Positions 15,416-25,489 are shown, numbered from the stretch's first letter. The stretch is DNA of 64,000 nt from Acidobacteriaceae bacterium (GCA_003134655.1 PLBY01000107.1:1-64000); one strand, 5' to 3'. The notes: generated by a model from the letters alone, not told the origin. Numbers and translations are program-made.

Positions 15416-16351
15416 ATGTCCTCCACAGGAGAACGTTTCGAGCGGGCCGTCGCCATCATGGAGCGCCTCCGCGCCCCCGGCGGCTGTCCCTGGGACCGTG
15501 AGCAGACCTTCGATTCCATCAAGCCCTACACGCTCGAAGAGACCTACGAAGTTCTCGAAGCCATCGACAACCGCGACTGGCCCGAACTCGCCGGAGAACT
15601 GGGCGACCTGCTGCTACAGGTGCTTTTCTATGCCGAGATGGCGAACGAGCAGTCTTCCTTTTCGATCGACGACGTGTTAGACCGCCTCTCGAGCAAACTC
15701 ATCAACCGCCATCCGCACGTGTTCGGCGACGTGAAGGCCGACACTTCCGCCGAAGTCAAGCGTAACTGGGAAGCGCTCAAGGTGGAAGAGAGGAAGAAGC
15801 GGCAAGCTGATGTCACCGAAGGAGATGCTGCTGCGACGAAAGAGCAGAAGCAGTCGATTCTGGCGGGAGTTTCCTCCGCCATGCCTTCCTTGCTGGAGGC
15901 TTCCAAGCTCAGCTCGCGCGCCGCGCAAGCCGGCTTCGATTGGCCGAATGTCGAAGGCCTGTTCGACAAGCTGACCGAGGAGACGAACGAGCTTCGCGAG
16001 GAGCTCAAAGAATTCCCCGCGCCCGGCCCACGTCCTCAGGGCCGAGGTATGGCCGGGTCCGGGCGGACCGTCGTCCCCGAAGATCTTCAAGCGCGGCTTG
16101 AAGATGAGGTAGGCGACCTGTTTTTTGTGCTCGTCAATATTGCGCGCTACCTCTCGGTCGATCCCGAATCCGCTCTGCGCAAGTCCAACCGAAAGTTCAA
16201 GCGACGCTTTCAGTGGGTGGAAGCCCGCCTCCACGAATCCGGACGCCCCGCCGACCAGGCTCCTATGGAGGAACTGGAGTCCCTCTGGCAGCAAGCTAAA
16301 GCCCATGAGAGAGACAAATCAGAGAAGCCTGCCGAGGAGAAGCCGGCGTGA
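15416..16351 (+). CDS. mazG: Nucleoside triphosphate pyrophosphohydrolase MazG
   Basis: Hydrolyses (d)NTPs to monophosphates plus pyrophosphate; house-cleaning and, in E. coli, ppGpp control. The first MazG domain starts with MERLRAPGGCPWDREQTFDS and holds the metal ligands in LEETYEVLEAID (EExxE) and ELAGELGDLLLQ (ExxD). The second domain has KLTEETNELREELKEF and ARLEDEVGDLFFVLVNIARY. The ATG at 15,416 starts at the conserved region; the upstream in-frame codons are repeat DNA. About 20 proline/glycine-rich residues (PAPGPRPQGRGMAGSGRTVV) are inserted between the two acidic motifs of domain two, encoded by a GC-rich, palindrome-like stretch at about 16,018-16,078. 311 residues. The stop overlaps the next start (GTGA). 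Confidence 0.92.
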   Translation: MSSTGERFERAVAIMERLRAPGGCPWDREQTFDSIKPYTLEETYEVLEAIDNRDWPELAGELGDLLLQVLFYAEMANEQSSFSIDDVLDRLSSKLINRHPHVFGDVKADTSAEVKRNWEALKVEERKKRQADVTEGDAAATKEQKQSILAGVSSAMPSLLEASKLSSRAAQAGFDWPNVEGLFDKLTEETNELREELKEFPAPGPRPQGRGMAGSGRTVVPEDLQARLEDEVGDLFFVLVNIARYLSVDPESALRKSNRKFKRRFQWVEARLHESGRPADQAPMEELESLWQQAKAHERDKSEKPAEEKPA

Positions 16352-17118
16352 CCACCGACCCCGTCACCCTGCGTCGCTGCCACAGCATCGAAGACTTCCA
16401 CGCCTGCGTCGCGCTGCAGAGAGAAGTCTGGAATTTCACCGACGCCGAGCTGGTGCCCCTGCGGATGTTTGTCGTCGCCGACAAGGTTGGTGGCCAGGTG
16501 ATGGGCGCCTTCGACGGCGATGTCATGGTGGGCTTCGCACTCTCGGTTCCCGGGACGCGCACCGGTCACGTCTACCTGCACTCGCACATGCTGGCGGTGC
16601 GCAAAGATCACCGCAACGGAGGCCTGGGCCGCCGCCTGAAACTCATGCAGCGCGAAGACGCGCTCGCCCGCGGCATCGAACTGATCGAGTGGACCTTCGA
16701 TCCCCTGGAAATCAAGAACGCCTATCTGAACCTCGAAAAGCTGGGCGCCATCGCGCGACGCTATAACATCAATCAGTACGGAATCACATCCTCGCCATTG
16801 CAGGGAGGCCTGCCCAGCGACCGCCTGATCGCCGAGTGGTGGCTGAAATCAAAGCGGGTGGAAACGCTGCTGGCTACGGGAAAAAATCCTCCGGTCGTTA
16901 GCGAATCCGGCATCGAAGTACCGGCGCAGATCTACGACTGGAAAGCCGCGCCGCAGACTCGCAGCAAAGCCCAGCAGGTGCAGGAGCGCAACCGCGAACA
17001 GTTCCTGCGCGCGTTCTCCCACGGGCTGGCCGTGATTGGCTATGAGCGCGATGCCGAAAGTAACGGTAAGTTCCTGCTGGGACACTGGGACGAGAAGTGG
17101 TCGTACGCATCGGAATAA
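16348..17118 (+). CDS. GNAT acyltransferase (COG3375-like), paired with menC
   Basis: A 256-residue GNAT-fold protein. The acyl-CoA loop is visible as HSHMLAVRKDHRNGGLGRRL, followed by ELIEWTFDPLEIKNAYLNLE and ARRYNINQYG, which mark the COG3375-type group rather than ordinary GNATs. GTG at 16,348 overlaps the mazG stop. In several bacteria members of this group lie next to an OSBS/NSAR-family enolase; in Geobacillus such a GNAT is a succinyltransferase that works with N-succinylamino acid racemase to convert D- to L-amino acids. The same pairing is seen here, so succinyl-CoA as donor is a reasonable inference, unproven. Confidence 0.85.
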   Translation: MTTDPVTLRRCHSIEDFHACVALQREVWNFTDAELVPLRMFVVADKVGGQVMGAFDGDVMVGFALSVPGTRTGHVYLHSHMLAVRKDHRNGGLGRRLKLMQREDALARGIELIEWTFDPLEIKNAYLNLEKLGAIARRYNINQYGITSSPLQGGLPSDRLIAEWWLKSKRVETLLATGKNPPVVSESGIEVPAQIYDWKAAPQTRSKAQQVQERNREQFLRAFSHGLAVIGYERDAESNGKFLLGHWDEKWSYASE

Positions 17119-17225
17119 GGTTTCAAAGTTTCATGGTTTCAAGGTTTCAAGGACCCACGAAGTTGTCCCGAAAACATTGAACGCTATGGCGAAACCTTGA
17201 AACCTTGAAACATTGAAACCTTGAA
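17119..17225 (+). repeat. GGTTTCAA-based inverted repeat before menC
   Basis: The left arm (17,119-17,153) consists of tandem GGTTTCAA-like octamers. The right arm (17,190-17,225) is their reverse complement (GAAACCTTGAAACCTTGAAA). The right arm ends two bases before the menC ATG, and no normal ribosome site is left. The RNA could form a long hairpin over the start. Confidence 0.8.
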
Positions 17226-17227
17226 TC

Positions 17228-18337
17228 ATGAAAATTGAAGCCATCACGCTCCGCGAGATTCACATGCCGCTCGTCCATTTCTTCGAGACGAGCTTTGGGC
17301 GCACCTACAGCCGCCGCATTCTGCTGGTCACCGTTCATAGCGAGGGCGCCGACGGATGGGGCGAGAGCGTCGTCGGCGAAGATCCCTTCTACAGCAGCGA
17401 GTGGATTGAAAGTGCCTGGCCGACGTTGAAGCAATATCTGATCCCCGCGCTGTTGGGAAAGCGCATCGACTCGGCCCGCGAGTGTCCGGCGCTGTTCGCC
17501 AAAGTGCGCGCCCACCGCATGGCCAAGGCCGCGCTCGAAAACGCTCTCTGGGACGCCGAAGCCGCGCAGAAGCAGTTGCCTCTGTGGAAGTTGCTCGGCG
17601 GCACGCGCCGCGAAATCCCCTGCGGCGTCTCGATAGGCATTCAGGATTCGATCGAGCAACTACTGGAAAAAATCCAGATCGAACTGACCGCCGGTTACCG
17701 CCGCATCAAAGTCAAAGTCAAGCCCGGCTGGGACGTGAACGTGCTGGAGCGGATCCGCTCCCGCTGGGCCGAGATCACCCTGAGCTGCGACGCTAATTCC
17801 GCTTACACGCTCGACCAAGTCGAGCACCTGCGCAAGTTCGACCAGTTCAACCTGCTGATGATCGAGCAGCCGCTGTGGAATGACGACATCTACTACCACG
17901 CGCGCCTGCAGAAGGAACTGCGCACCTCGATCTGCCTCGACGAATCGATCGTCAGCGTGCGCAGCGCCGCTTTCGCCGTTGAAACCAGCGCTTGCCGCAT
18001 CATCAACGTCAAGGTCGGCCGCGTGGGCGGATTCTCCGAAGCGCTGAAGATCCACGACCTTTGCCAGGCCCACAATATTCCCGTCTGGTGTGGAGGGATG
18101 CTGGAGACTGGCATCGGGCGCGCCCAGAATATCGCGCTCTCCACGTTGGAAAACTTCCGCCTGCCTGGAGACGTTTCCGCCTCGAAGCGGTACTGGAAGG
18201 AAGACATCATCGATCCGGAAGTGGAAGTCTCGCCGCAAGGGATGATTGCCATCAACGACCAGCCGGGAACCGGCTATCGCGTGAAAGAAGATCTGATTGA
18301 GAAGCTCACCGTGAGAAAAGAGACGCTGCGCGCGTAA
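17228..18337 (+). CDS. menC: o-Succinylbenzoate synthase / N-succinylamino acid racemase family enzyme
   Basis: Enolase-superfamily enzyme, 369 residues. The catalytic set is intact: Lys161 and Lys163 (RIKVKVKPG), metal ligands Asp188 (CDAN), Glu213 (MIEQP) and Asp238 (CLDES), and Lys262 (NVKVGRVGG). GMLETGIGRAQNIAL and the gate loop HFFETSFG are typical of the NSAR/OSBS subgroup. This subgroup contains true menaquinone enzymes, racemases and bifunctional members, which sequence does not separate. No other men gene is in the window, whereas a COG3375-type GNAT is directly upstream, which favours an NSAR role in D-amino-acid conversion. Translation starts inside a repeat arm. Confidence 0.9.
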   Translation: MKIEAITLREIHMPLVHFFETSFGRTYSRRILLVTVHSEGADGWGESVVGEDPFYSSEWIESAWPTLKQYLIPALLGKRIDSARECPALFAKVRAHRMAKAALENALWDAEAAQKQLPLWKLLGGTRREIPCGVSIGIQDSIEQLLEKIQIELTAGYRRIKVKVKPGWDVNVLERIRSRWAEITLSCDANSAYTLDQVEHLRKFDQFNLLMIEQPLWNDDIYYHARLQKELRTSICLDESIVSVRSAAFAVETSACRIINVKVGRVGGFSEALKIHDLCQAHNIPVWCGGMLETGIGRAQNIALSTLENFRLPGDVSASKRYWKEDIIDPEVEVSPQGMIAINDQPGTGYRVKEDLIEKLTVRKETLRA

Positions 18338-18476
18338 ACTGCAGCAACGATTTCTGCGCAGAGTGTGCAATTCTGACCAGTTCCCGGTTTCCTCGGCGCG
18401 TATCATGCAGCGTGGGTATCGACCGTTGCCATGGCGGTCGCCAGAACAGTCTCTCGCCCACTGAGAGGTACGCAAG

Positions 18477-18881
18477 ATGTCGAGCCTCGAGAAAAAGCGT
18501 CGCACCATTCTTCATTACGGGACCGATCGGGTGGTGCTCCTTTTGCGCGCTCGTGGTCTCAATGAGATGGGATACCACGTTTTAAACGCCAGCGATGGAT
18601 TTGAAGCAATCAGGTTGGCCGCCCACGAGCACGTGGACGCCGTAGTGCTGGACCTGGACCGCAATCATGCCGAAGTTGCGCTGGTCGCAACCGAAATCAA
18701 GCGGTGTCGACCGCAATTACCCACTATCCTGCTGGCGGACGAGACGACCCCTCCGGACCGCGCGCATCACCTGGCAGACGCCCTGGTGCCGAGGCGAGAC
18801 AACGTGAAAATGCTGGTAACGGCACTGGAAAACGTCTTGACCGGCGGCGTCGGAACCTCATCGAAGACGCTTCCTGAATAG
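18477..18881 (+). CDS. Degenerate response-regulator receiver protein
   Basis: A 134-residue stand-alone receiver-like domain. The phosphoacceptor position is Asp59 in AVVLDLDR. The usual N-terminal acidic pair is absent (TILHYGTDRVVL) and the conserved lysine of the fifth strand is replaced (ALVPRRD), so ordinary phosphorylation is doubtful. No output domain follows. ATG at 18,477 with GAGAGG upstream. It follows menC by 139 bp; a link is not implied. Such degenerate receivers often act as phosphorylation-independent interaction modules. Confidence 0.75.
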   Translation: MSSLEKKRRTILHYGTDRVVLLLRARGLNEMGYHVLNASDGFEAIRLAAHEHVDAVVLDLDRNHAEVALVATEIKRCRPQLPTILLADETTPPDRAHHLADALVPRRDNVKMLVTALENVLTGGVGTSSKTLPE

Positions 18882-18902
18882 TAAGCAGGCAATTTCGTTG
18901 GA

Positions 18903-19863
18903 TTACTGCGGAGTCTTCTGCGCTTCGGTCGGCTGCTCCGGATGAGGCTGGTCCGGATGAGTGTTGGTGTGCCAGCCTATCCTGTTCGGCCTTCAACATC
19001 TCCACGGCCTGAGCGAATGTCAGGTTTTCCGGCATCTTCCGGAAATCGCTCAGCGTCTCGTCCGACACCATGTTCAGGCTCTTGAACAGCAGAATCTTGC
19101 CCGTGACGTTCAAACTCAGCTCGGTAATGCCCCACGCTCCATCGCCCAATTCCAAGTCGCCCTGCTTTACGAGGAAGTGTCCGCCTTTGTCGAGATGGCC
19201 GATAATGCCCCAGCCGAACGTGACCTCGCGGAACAGCGTGCCGTCGATTTTCGCGATGCGTCGCGCTCGCGTGTCGATGAGCAGATCGCCCTGCATTCCT
19301 TCGAGCACCTGCTCCACGCGTGTCGGTGGCGAGTATGCCAGATTGGACGTGAACTTCAGCTTCACCAGCGGGTTTCCGGCTTCGCCCAATCCTGGAGCGC
19401 CGGTTTCTGTGCCGGCGTATTCGTATCGGAACGCATCGGGCAGCGCCTTTACGATCCGCAAAGTCCGCTCTTTATCTTCTTTTTCGCGTGCGTGTTTCTT
19501 GCGCAACTGGTCGGGCGTATTCACCAACCACGCGAGGTGGTCGGTTTCGGCCTTTTGTTGCTGTGCGGTCAGCGGTTGATCGTTGATGGCGATGAGCATC
19601 GCCGCGAGAGCATCTTTGGTTTCCACATAAAGCCGGGTTTGCGAGCCTTTGGGTGTCTTTCTATGCGAGCGGAACATGTGCAGAATCTCTGGGTGGTTTG
19701 CCGCCGCAACTTCATTCGCCACTGTAACCCGCACTAGTTCGCCCGGCGACATTTCGGGTGTCTTCGCATCCTGCGCCGAGATCGTCGTCATGGCCGACAA
19801 AGCCATGATGGCGCCTGTTCTCAGCAGACACCTCGCCAACCGCGTTTGCGCCGCCCAAGCCAT
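18903..19863 (-). pseudogene. Exported protein of unknown function, C-terminus apparently frameshifted
   Basis: Predicted secreted or periplasmic protein of about 320 residues. A signal segment (ARCLLRTGAIMALSAMTTIS, cleavage near SAQ) follows the start at 19,863. The mature part is rich in beta strands (AYSPPTRVEQVLEGMQGDLL, IIGHLDKGGHFLVKQGDLEL, LNVTGKILLFKSLN). I do not recognise the family. Near 18,967-18,972 the frame appears to slip. The unshifted frame runs on into an arginine-rich tail antisense to the receiver gene (to 18,724). The other frame gives TNTHPDQPHPEQPTEAQKTP and stops at 18,903, just clear of that gene. The second reading is the more protein-like. Confidence 0.6.
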
Positions 19864-19962
19864 CCCCGTGTTTAGAGTAACAAGGAGCCCGAGGGGTTGC
19901 AGTTTGTGTTTCGCGGATGTTGATTTCAAGACGTTCTAAGTGGCATCGATTAAGCACGTCGC

Positions 19963-19992
19963 TTGCCGCATGCTGTCGTAGTTGGGTATAGT
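19963..19992 (+). promoter_or_regulatory. Predicted promoter of the bactofilin gene
   Basis: TTGCCG at 19,963-19,968, an 18-bp spacer and TATAGT at 19,987-19,992, 88 bp upstream of the bactofilin ATG. Confidence 0.4.
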
Positions 19993-20079
19993 CGAGACAA
20001 GCGACGCGGCCGTTTCGGTACCTGCCTTCCCAGTTATCTTGGTACTGCAGTTTCCCCCGCTTCCTTAAGGAGAACATCC

Positions 20080-20439
20080 ATGAGTGCTCCGTTGTCGGCA
20101 GATTTGGCGCAGATTGGCAAGTCCGTGGTCATCAAGGGCGAATTGTCGGGCAGCGAGGACCTTTATGTCGATGGTCAGGTCGAGGGTAGCATCGCCCTCA
20201 AGAACAATAGCTTGACGGTCGGTCCCAATGGCTCGGTGAAGGCCACCGTTGATGCCAAGGGCGTAGTGGTGCAGGGCAAGCTCGAGGGCAACGTGCAGGC
20301 CAGCGACCGCGTCGAATTGCGTAAGTCCGCCGTGGTTACCGGGGACATTTCGACCCAGCGGATTTCGATTGAGGAAGGCGCCTACCTGAAGGGCAAAGTC
20401 GATATTCAGGGCAAGGCCGAGAAGGCGGCAGGAAAGTAA
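20080..20439 (+). CDS. Bactofilin cytoskeletal protein
   Basis: A 119-residue polymer-forming protein with the right-handed beta-helix of bactofilins. These form nucleotide-independent filaments at the membrane and take part in cell shape and in organising wall enzymes. The regularly spaced hydrophobic/glycine pattern is clear: GKSVVIKGELSGSEDLYVDG, GQVEGSIALKNNSLTVGPNG, VVVQGKLEGNVQASDRVEL, KSAVVTGDISTQRISIEEGA, YLKGKVDI. Start at 20,080 with AAGGAG eight bases upstream; the longer in-frame lead from 19,963 is upstream DNA containing the promoter. A methyltransferase-like gene follows about 100 bp on. Confidence 0.93.
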   Translation: MSAPLSADLAQIGKSVVIKGELSGSEDLYVDGQVEGSIALKNNSLTVGPNGSVKATVDAKGVVVQGKLEGNVQASDRVELRKSAVVTGDISTQRISIEEGAYLKGKVDIQGKAEKAAGK

Positions 20440-20537
20440 CTCCCGCGGGCCCTCTGCCTTGAGTTAAAGTGTTGCTTTTAGATGTCGATTCAAAGTCTCA
20501 GGGGAGCAGTCGCCTTGGACAACAGTGTGCAGGTCTG

Positions 20538-21254
20538 ATGGCATCGACTCAGAATTTCATGAAGCTCTTTCGCGGCTCATCGGGTGGGACAGAGGCGGCA
20601 ACTCCACAGGCCGCTCAAAAACTCACGCGCCGCTCCAGCGGTCTCGGCGAACTGGCCCGCATCTGGGAATCAGACAACCCTCTGTGCGTCCTCGATCTCG
20701 GCTCCACCTCGGCGACGAACATTCGCTTCTTCACCGAACGCAGCCACAAGATCTACAGCGAAGATCTTCTGGTCGCCTCGACCGATCCCGGTCTGGTCAC
20801 CAAAGACGAGCAAGGAAATGTGATCCTCGACAGTCGGCGCTTTCTGGCCGACAACCTTGTCTATCCAGCGGCACATTTCGACGTGGTGCTCTGCTGGAAC
20901 CTGCCGGACTACTTGGACGAAAGCCTGGTGCGTCCGGTGATGGGAAGACTGTGGTCCGTGCTGAAGCCCGGAGGAATGCTGCTCGCTTTCTTCCACACCA
21001 AAGACGCCGGACCCGATTCGCCGTGCTACCGCTTCCACATCGTCGGAAAAGATGTCCTTGAAATGCAACGCATCGTGCTGAAGCGCGAGGCGCGCCGAGG
21101 ACCCACCGGTGCGGTTCACACCGCGATCACCGACGGCTTCCGCCTGCAGCGCGTCTTCAACAACCGCCACATCGAAACCCTGTTCCGCGATTTCGCCTCC
21201 ATCAAGTTCTTCCTCGCCCGCGACAACGTCAGAGAAGTGCTCGTGGTTCGCTGA
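20538..21254 (+). CDS. Class I SAM-dependent methyltransferase-like protein
   Basis: About 238 residues from ATG 20,538 (a GTG at 20,469 would add 23). A Rossmann core is visible: motif I as PLCVLDLGSTSATNIRFF, an acidic post-motif (KIYSEDLL), motif IV-like FDVVLCWNLPDYLDE, and motif post-V WSVLKPGGMLLAFFHTK. Motif I has LGSTS rather than GxGxG, so SAM binding is likely but not assured. It ends in LFRDFASIKFFLARDNVREVLV. Substrate unknown. Placement after bactofilin, on the same strand, suggests co-transcription. Confidence 0.75.
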   Translation: MASTQNFMKLFRGSSGGTEAATPQAAQKLTRRSSGLGELARIWESDNPLCVLDLGSTSATNIRFFTERSHKIYSEDLLVASTDPGLVTKDEQGNVILDSRRFLADNLVYPAAHFDVVLCWNLPDYLDESLVRPVMGRLWSVLKPGGMLLAFFHTKDAGPDSPCYRFHIVGKDVLEMQRIVLKREARRGPTGAVHTAITDGFRLQRVFNNRHIETLFRDFASIKFFLARDNVREVLVVR

Positions 21255-21282
21255 CGATTCCGAAAGGTACATAAGCTTGTAT

Positions 21283-21325
21283 GTGGGGACAGCCGCCTCG
21301 GCTGTCCGTCGAGCGGAGCTCGACA
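21283..21325 (+). repeat. Short dispersed repeat (GTGGGGACAGCC family), intergenic copy
   Basis: GTGGGGACAGCCGCC, a central GGCTGTCC that pairs back to GGACAGCC, and GTCGAGCGGAGCTCGACA, itself a hairpin (GTCGAG/CTCGAC). A near-identical 45-nt copy lies inside a glycosyltransferase gene at 54,160-54,204, and a diverged inverted copy near 23,975-24,016. Confidence 0.85.
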
Positions 21326-21335
21326 AGGGGAATTG

Positions 21336-22034
21336 TTACGAGGCTCGAATGTCCGTGCACTCGCAAGTCTTCCACGCAATCGCTCCCATCCGGAACAGAA
21401 AGTGACGTGAGATCTCGACGCGAGTTGCAGTCTCCGCGCCTGACGACAGAATCTGCCGCATCTCGTCAGGAACATAGGCTCGCCGCACCGACGCCAAGCC
21501 GTCGACTCGCGACACGTAGCTTCGCATGAGCGGGAAGCCTGCATACACAAGCGCAACGTGCAGCGGATGGCGGACAAGGTCGTTGATCAGGACCGCGCAG
21601 CGGCTTACGCGCAACGCCTCATTGGTAAAGCACGCCAGTTCGTCGGGTTCGAGATGATGCGCGAACAGGCTGCAACTGACAAGGTCGAAGCTGCCGTCCT
21701 GAAAGGGAAGCGCGAGCGCATCGGCGACCACGGCGCGGTTTCCGCGGAGCAGATGAGTACGGACGCGATCGAGGTCCGTCACGTCCAGCGTAATCCCCTT
21801 ATGTGCGAGTTGCCGGCCGGCAATCTTCGACACTTCGCCAAATCCTGCGGCCACTTCGAGCACGGAGAAGTGCTTGAGTCCGGTGGCAGATGCGACGCGC
21901 TCGATCAGCCTGCGGGTGGTTGCTACTCCGCCGAACCAGCGGTTGATGCGGCACAGATCGCGCAGAGATGCTTCGACTTCGACCGGCGGACAGGTGTCCG
22001 AATCGAGGATTTCCTGCGTGCTGATCCGCTGCAT
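21336..22034 (-). CDS. Class I SAM-dependent methyltransferase
   Basis: About 232 residues from the ATG at 22,034 (an alternative start at 22,079 adds 15). Motif I is FSVLEVAAGFGEVSKIAG, motif II LDVTDLDR, then VVADALALPFQDGSFDLVSC (motif III/IV), HHLEPDELACFTNEALRVSR and a C-terminal part with RAYVPDEMRQILSSG. The N-terminal DLCRINRWFGGVATTRRLIE is the pattern of methyltransferases found in quinone, polyketide and flavin-linked small gene clusters. No such partner genes are adjacent here, so the acceptor is unknown. Confidence 0.85.
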   Translation of the reverse strand: MQRISTQEILDSDTCPPVEVEASLRDLCRINRWFGGVATTRRLIERVASATGLKHFSVLEVAAGFGEVSKIAGRQLAHKGITLDVTDLDRVRTHLLRGNRAVVADALALPFQDGSFDLVSCSLFAHHLEPDELACFTNEALRVSRCAVLINDLVRHPLHVALVYAGFPLMRSYVSRVDGLASVRRAYVPDEMRQILSSGAETATRVEISRHFLFRMGAIAWKTCECTDIRAS

Positions 22035-22099
22035 GGTGAGCAAAGGGGGCCCCAAACCCCAGTGTAGATGGCCGGACAATCCAAGGTGTCAATAGGATG

Positions 22100-23914
22100 T
22101 CAGACTTCGGCCAGCTCTTCTTCCAGCAATTGCTTGTTATACAGGTCGTTGTAGTAGCCGTTCAAGGCCAGAAGTTCGTCGTGGGTGCCGAGTTCGACGA
22201 TGCGTCCGCCGTGGAGGACGGCGATGCGGTCGGCGTTGCGGACGGTGGAGACGCGGTGCGATATGAAGATCGTGGTGCGGCCCTGCATGACGTCGCGCAG
22301 ATGGTTGAGGATCTTGTCCTCGGTGTGAGTGTCGACGCTGGAAAGCGCGTCGTCGAGGATCAGGATCTTGGGATTGCGGATGAGGGCGCGGGCGATCGCG
22401 GTGCGCTGCTTCTGGCCGCCGGAGAGCGTAATGCCGCGTTCTCCCACCATCGTGTCGTAGCCCTCGGGAAAGCCTTCGATGTCGGTCGCGATGTTGGCCG
22501 CGTCGGCGGCGTTGTGAATCTGCTGATCGGTGGCGGAGTCGACGCCGAGAGCGATGTTCTCGCGGATGCGGTCGCTGAAAAGGAAGGTCTCCTGAGGCAC
22601 GAAGCCGATGCTCTTGCGCAGCGATGCCAGGGAGTAATCGCGGATCGGACGGTCGTCGATCAGGACCGTTCCCGGCTCGGCGTCGTAGATGCGGGGGATC
22701 AGGCTCACCAGCGTTGTCTTTCCCGAGCCTGTGGGGCCGACGATCGCGAGGCTGCTACCGGCGGGGACGCGCAGGTTCAGATCATGAAGCACCGGCTTGC
22801 CTTCGTAGCTGAAGCTGAGTCCGCGGAACTCGATCTCGCCTTCGATCTCGCGGACTTGCGCGCCGGGAGCGTCCTTGATCTCAGGCTCTTCGTGCATGAT
22901 CTCGTTGATGCGGATCAGAGAAGCCGTGCCACGTTGAAAGATGTTGATGACCCATCCCAGAGCGATGATCGGCCAGGTGAGTTGCATCATGTAGGTGCTG
23001 AAGGAGACGAATTGTCCGACGCTCATCGAACCGGAGAGAGACAGCGTGGTGGTGATCGCGGGATGCGACGTTCCCAGATTTGTGACCAGCGTGACATGCG
23101 ACAGTCCGTGGATGACTTCTCGTCCGCCCAGCCACAGCACGAGCACCACCGCGCAGCCCAGCATGAGTTCGAGTGTGGGCCAGAGCATGCCCATGAGCCG
23201 AACTAGTTTCAGGCTGCGGCGGATGTATTCCTGGTTCTCGGTTTCGAAGGCGCGAATCTCGGCCTCTTCCTGCACGTAGGCGCGGATGAGGCGCGCACCC
23301 GAGAAGTTCTCCTGCGCGCGCGCGGAGATGTCGGAGAACATGGCCTGGATTCTTTCGAAACGATCGTGAATGCGGCGGCCGAAGGTCTGGATCACGACGC
23401 TGACCGCAGGCAGCGGCAGGAACGTATAGAGCGTGAGCCACGGACTGATGGAGATCATGAAGGCCAGCGCGCCCGCGGTGTAAACCATGGTGTTCGCCGA
23501 GTACATGATCGCCGGACCGAGCAGCATGCGGACCGCGTTCAGATCGTTGGTGGCGCGCGCCATAATGTCGCCGGTGCGGTGGCGCTGGTAGTAGGCATAC
23601 GACAGGCTTTCGAGTCTCTGAAAAAGATCGTTGCGCAGGTCGAACTCGATCTCGCGCGAGACGCCGATCACGATCCAGCGCGTAAGGAACTGGAAGATCC
23701 CTTTGGTGGTGGCGATGGCCAGCAAGATTCCGGCATACAGCAGAAGTTTGTGGCGGGTTACGCCCGAATTCAGATCGTCGGCGGCCTTGCCGAGCACGAG
23801 GGGAAACAGGATCCAGATGCCGTTGGTAAGGAAGACGCAGAGCGTGCCCGCGACGTAACCCCAGCGATAGCGTTTCAGGTACGGCAGCAGCGGGCGCAAA
23901 CTCTTGAGCATCAT
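22100..23914 (-). CDS. ABC exporter, fused membrane and ATPase domains (MsbA-like)
   Basis: A 604-residue half-transporter that works as a dimer in the inner membrane. Six hydrophobic helices occupy about 17-325; the transmembrane domain carries an extra 30-residue loop near 265-300 (VIHGLSHVTLVTNLGTSHPA) not common in relatives. The nucleotide-binding domain has Walker A GPTGSGKTT at 393-401, Q-loop VPQETFLF, signature LSGGQ at 497-501, Walker B ILILDDA at 517-523 and the H-loop SHR. Lipid, peptide or drug export is typical. It sits alone, 65 bp behind the methyltransferase gene on the same strand. Confidence 0.93.
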   Translation of the reverse strand: MMLKSLRPLLPYLKRYRWGYVAGTLCVFLTNGIWILFPLVLGKAADDLNSGVTRHKLLLYAGILLAIATTKGIFQFLTRWIVIGVSREIEFDLRNDLFQRLESLSYAYYQRHRTGDIMARATNDLNAVRMLLGPAIMYSANTMVYTAGALAFMISISPWLTLYTFLPLPAVSVVIQTFGRRIHDRFERIQAMFSDISARAQENFSGARLIRAYVQEEAEIRAFETENQEYIRRSLKLVRLMGMLWPTLELMLGCAVVLVLWLGGREVIHGLSHVTLVTNLGTSHPAITTTLSLSGSMSVGQFVSFSTYMMQLTWPIIALGWVINIFQRGTASLIRINEIMHEEPEIKDAPGAQVREIEGEIEFRGLSFSYEGKPVLHDLNLRVPAGSSLAIVGPTGSGKTTLVSLIPRIYDAEPGTVLIDDRPIRDYSLASLRKSIGFVPQETFLFSDRIRENIALGVDSATDQQIHNAADAANIATDIEGFPEGYDTMVGERGITLSGGQKQRTAIARALIRNPKILILDDALSSVDTHTEDKILNHLRDVMQGRTTIFISHRVSTVRNADRIAVLHGGRIVELGTHDELLALNGYYNDLYNKQLLEEELAEV

Positions 23915-25478
<1,564 letters not shown>

Positions 25479-25489
25479 GAGGGCAGAAG

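Noticed and set aside
17119-17225. Possible CRISPR-like array (GGTTTCAA units)
   Set aside because: Units are 8-9 bases with no spacers and appear in inverted orientation; no cas genes.
22097-23206. 369-codon open frame on the plus strand
   Set aside because: Lies fully antisense to the ABC exporter gene, whose Walker and signature motifs are unmistakable; composition is Val/Asp/Arg-rich as expected of a GC-rich shadow frame.
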